IMG/VR virus record: IMGVR_UViG_3300030110_003628 | Location: 1 to 27,441 of that record | Origin: a virus | Length of the DNA stretch: 27,441 nucleotides | Direction: 5' to 3' (one strand) | Shown: one piece after another, positions 26,503 through 27,441 of the stretch | Position numbering within the stretch: position 1 is the stretch's first letter | How the letters are laid out: each line of letters opens with the position of its first letter | Made by a program: the position numbers and the translations under genes | Notes under the pieces: model-generated | What the model was told of the DNA's origin: nothing | Database searches by the model: none | What the model saw: only the letters and a program-made list of their open reading frames with translations

Positions 26503-27441
26503 TTATTTATTGTTTTTAATTTTAAACTTAAAATCATTAGACGTATCACCACTTAATACTTTTACTTTCATACCTCCAGTGTTGACTTCACCAAAAGCTT
26601 GTCTTGGGTTCATATCAACATTTTTAGATTTAGCTATACTATTTTTTAAAGCATCAGCTTTACCTTGTTCGTAGAAGTGTTTAGCAATAGCATCAGCGTT
26701 CATTGCTGTAAACAAAGACTTGTGATAACCTGCAGCATCTTCCATTTCATTGTTTTTGTTCAAAAACTTTTTGACAAAATTATTAATGTCGCTTTGAGTT
26801 TCTTTTACTTCATTTGTGTTTTTAACGTTAAACCTATATCTTTTATCACCAACATTATAATCAAAGCCTTTAAAGTTTTGATTAAATATATTGTCAGTTT
26901 TTAATTTAAAAGTTTTAGTTTGACGATCTACAACCTTTTGATTTTCTTCCGATTCCTTGTTGTATCTATTAAAGAAATTAACAGCTTTTTGTTGTTCATT
27001 GGTCAACCTTGACCCAGCTTTAATTTCTTCATAGTATTTAGACTTTTGCCCGTCTAAGTAGGCTTTAGCGCTGGCAACTTGCTCTTTTAACGCTATTTTT
27101 TTCTTTTTAACTTCTCTCTCTTCATCTGTTTCTTCATCGTAAGAGAACTCATCTTCCATCATAAAACTTATTTCGTCGTCTGTAAGATGTTTTTTAGTTT
27201 GTTTATAATATTCTCTTAGTAAAGCCATATCATCAAACTGAGAGTAGTCTTGATTTAAACGAACATAGTCGTTTATATCACCGCCAGTTTCTTCCATAAA
27301 GTCAACTAGCTTTTGTATATTTTCAGGTAACTCTTTACCAGTTTCTTGTGCTTCAGCAATAGCTTCTTTAGTTTCTTCAACTAATTCTTCTACTTGTTCT
27401 TCAACTTTATCTGTTACTTCTTCAAGAACAGGTTTTTCATC
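26503..27441 (-). CDS. Probable scaffolding protein, 5' end cut by the window edge
   Basis: An internal Met at 27297 could be read as a start. However, the frame stays open upstream to the window edge (48 more codons, beginning DEKPVLEEVTDKVEEQVEEL), so the visible part is 312 aa of a longer protein. It is strongly charged and helical: Glu-rich coil at the start, ADDEISFMMEDEF-type acidic segments (actual TDDEISFMMEDEF), a Lys-rich stretch (EREVKKKKIALKEQ), then Asn/Lys/Phe-rich parts and a basic C-terminus ending KFKIKNNK. Acidic coiled-coil proteins with a basic end directly upstream of the capsid gene are typically scaffolds, whose basic C-terminus binds the capsid protein. That is the inference here. 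No protease motif is seen in the visible part. Confidence 0.65.
   Translation of the reverse strand, partial: DEKPVLEEVTDKVEEQVEELVEETKEAIAEAQETGKELPENIQKLVDFMEETGGDINDYVRLNQDYSQFDDMALLREYYKQTKKHLTDDEISFMMEDEFSYDEETDEEREVKKKKIALKEQVASAKAYLDGQKSKYYEEIKAGSRLTNEQQKAVNFFNRYNKESEENQKVVDRQTKTFKLKTDNIFNQNFKGFDYNVGDKRYRFNVKNTNEVKETQSDINNFVKKFLNKNNEMEDAAGYHKSLFTAMNADAIAKHFYEQGKADALKNSIAKSKNVDMNPRQAFGEVNTGGMKVKVLSGDTSNDFKFKIKNNK

Noticed and set aside
26503-27297. Reading the scaffold-like gene as complete from the Met at 27297
   Set aside because: The same frame stays open for 48 more codons up to the window edge and encodes the same acidic coil, so the gene is truncated by the window.
1-27441. TAG stop-codon reassignment as in some crAss-like phages
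   Set aside because: All long late genes read through uninterrupted with the standard code, and no gene is broken by an in-frame TAG. TAG is simply not used as a terminator here.

Overview
The window is a densely packed late (structural) module of a tailed phage with a short-tail (podovirus-like) plan. All twelve recognisable genes lie on the minus strand, so the biological reading direction runs from base 27441 down to base 1. Gaps between genes are 1 to 65 bases, one pair overlaps by ATGA, and no stretch over 300 bases lacks a gene. There is no integrase, replication, tRNA or CRISPR content. Portal and terminase genes are absent and presumably lie beyond base 27441. The sequence is AT-rich. 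Gene starts lack Shine-Dalgarno motifs and are preceded by A/T-only leaders, which is typical of Bacteroidota and their phages. With the resemblance of several proteins to marine environmental phage and crAss-like structural proteins (recalled, not searched), this suggests an aquatic phage of a Bacteroidota host, perhaps a flavobacterium. That host is inferred, not shown.

Layout in transcription order: (1) the C-terminal part of an acidic coiled-coil protein in the scaffold position (27441-26503, runs off the edge). (2) Major capsid protein (26481-24952), followed by a strong UUCG-tetraloop terminator. (3) A conserved hypothetical head/neck protein (24886-24077), then a GC-rich hairpin in the leader of the next gene. 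(4) Neck and tail genes: a 243-aa protein, a 505-aa protein carrying what looks like an inserted carbohydrate-binding module, and a 2235-aa tail protein with C-terminal Ig-like repeats. (5) Two beta-rich, probably virion-surface proteins (491 and 126 aa). (6) An ejection set of 229 aa (Ala/Gln-rich), 497 aa and a giant 3281 aa protein. The giant has an N-terminal GH108-like lysozyme domain, an HExxH metallopeptidase-like domain, a HAD phosphatase-like domain, membrane-active segments and a Phe/Asp-only C-terminal tail. (7) A lipoprotein with outer-membrane beta-barrel character (1112-63). (8) The first 14 codons of another gene (42-1).

The order parallels phage T7 (scaffold, capsid, terminator, tail genes, then small, medium and large internal virion proteins, with the large one carrying the wall-degrading domain), but the proteins are much larger. 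The 3281-aa and 2235-aa genes fill about 60% of the window. My reading is that the tail proteins and CBM-like/Ig-like domains bind surface glycans. The ejection proteins would then open the cell wall, cross the envelope and deliver enzymatic domains (protease-like, HAD-like) into the cell. The lipoprotein would be made in the infected cell and change its outer membrane. The most interesting parts are the giant multi-domain ejection protein, the CBM-like insertion and the phage-encoded outer-membrane lipoprotein.
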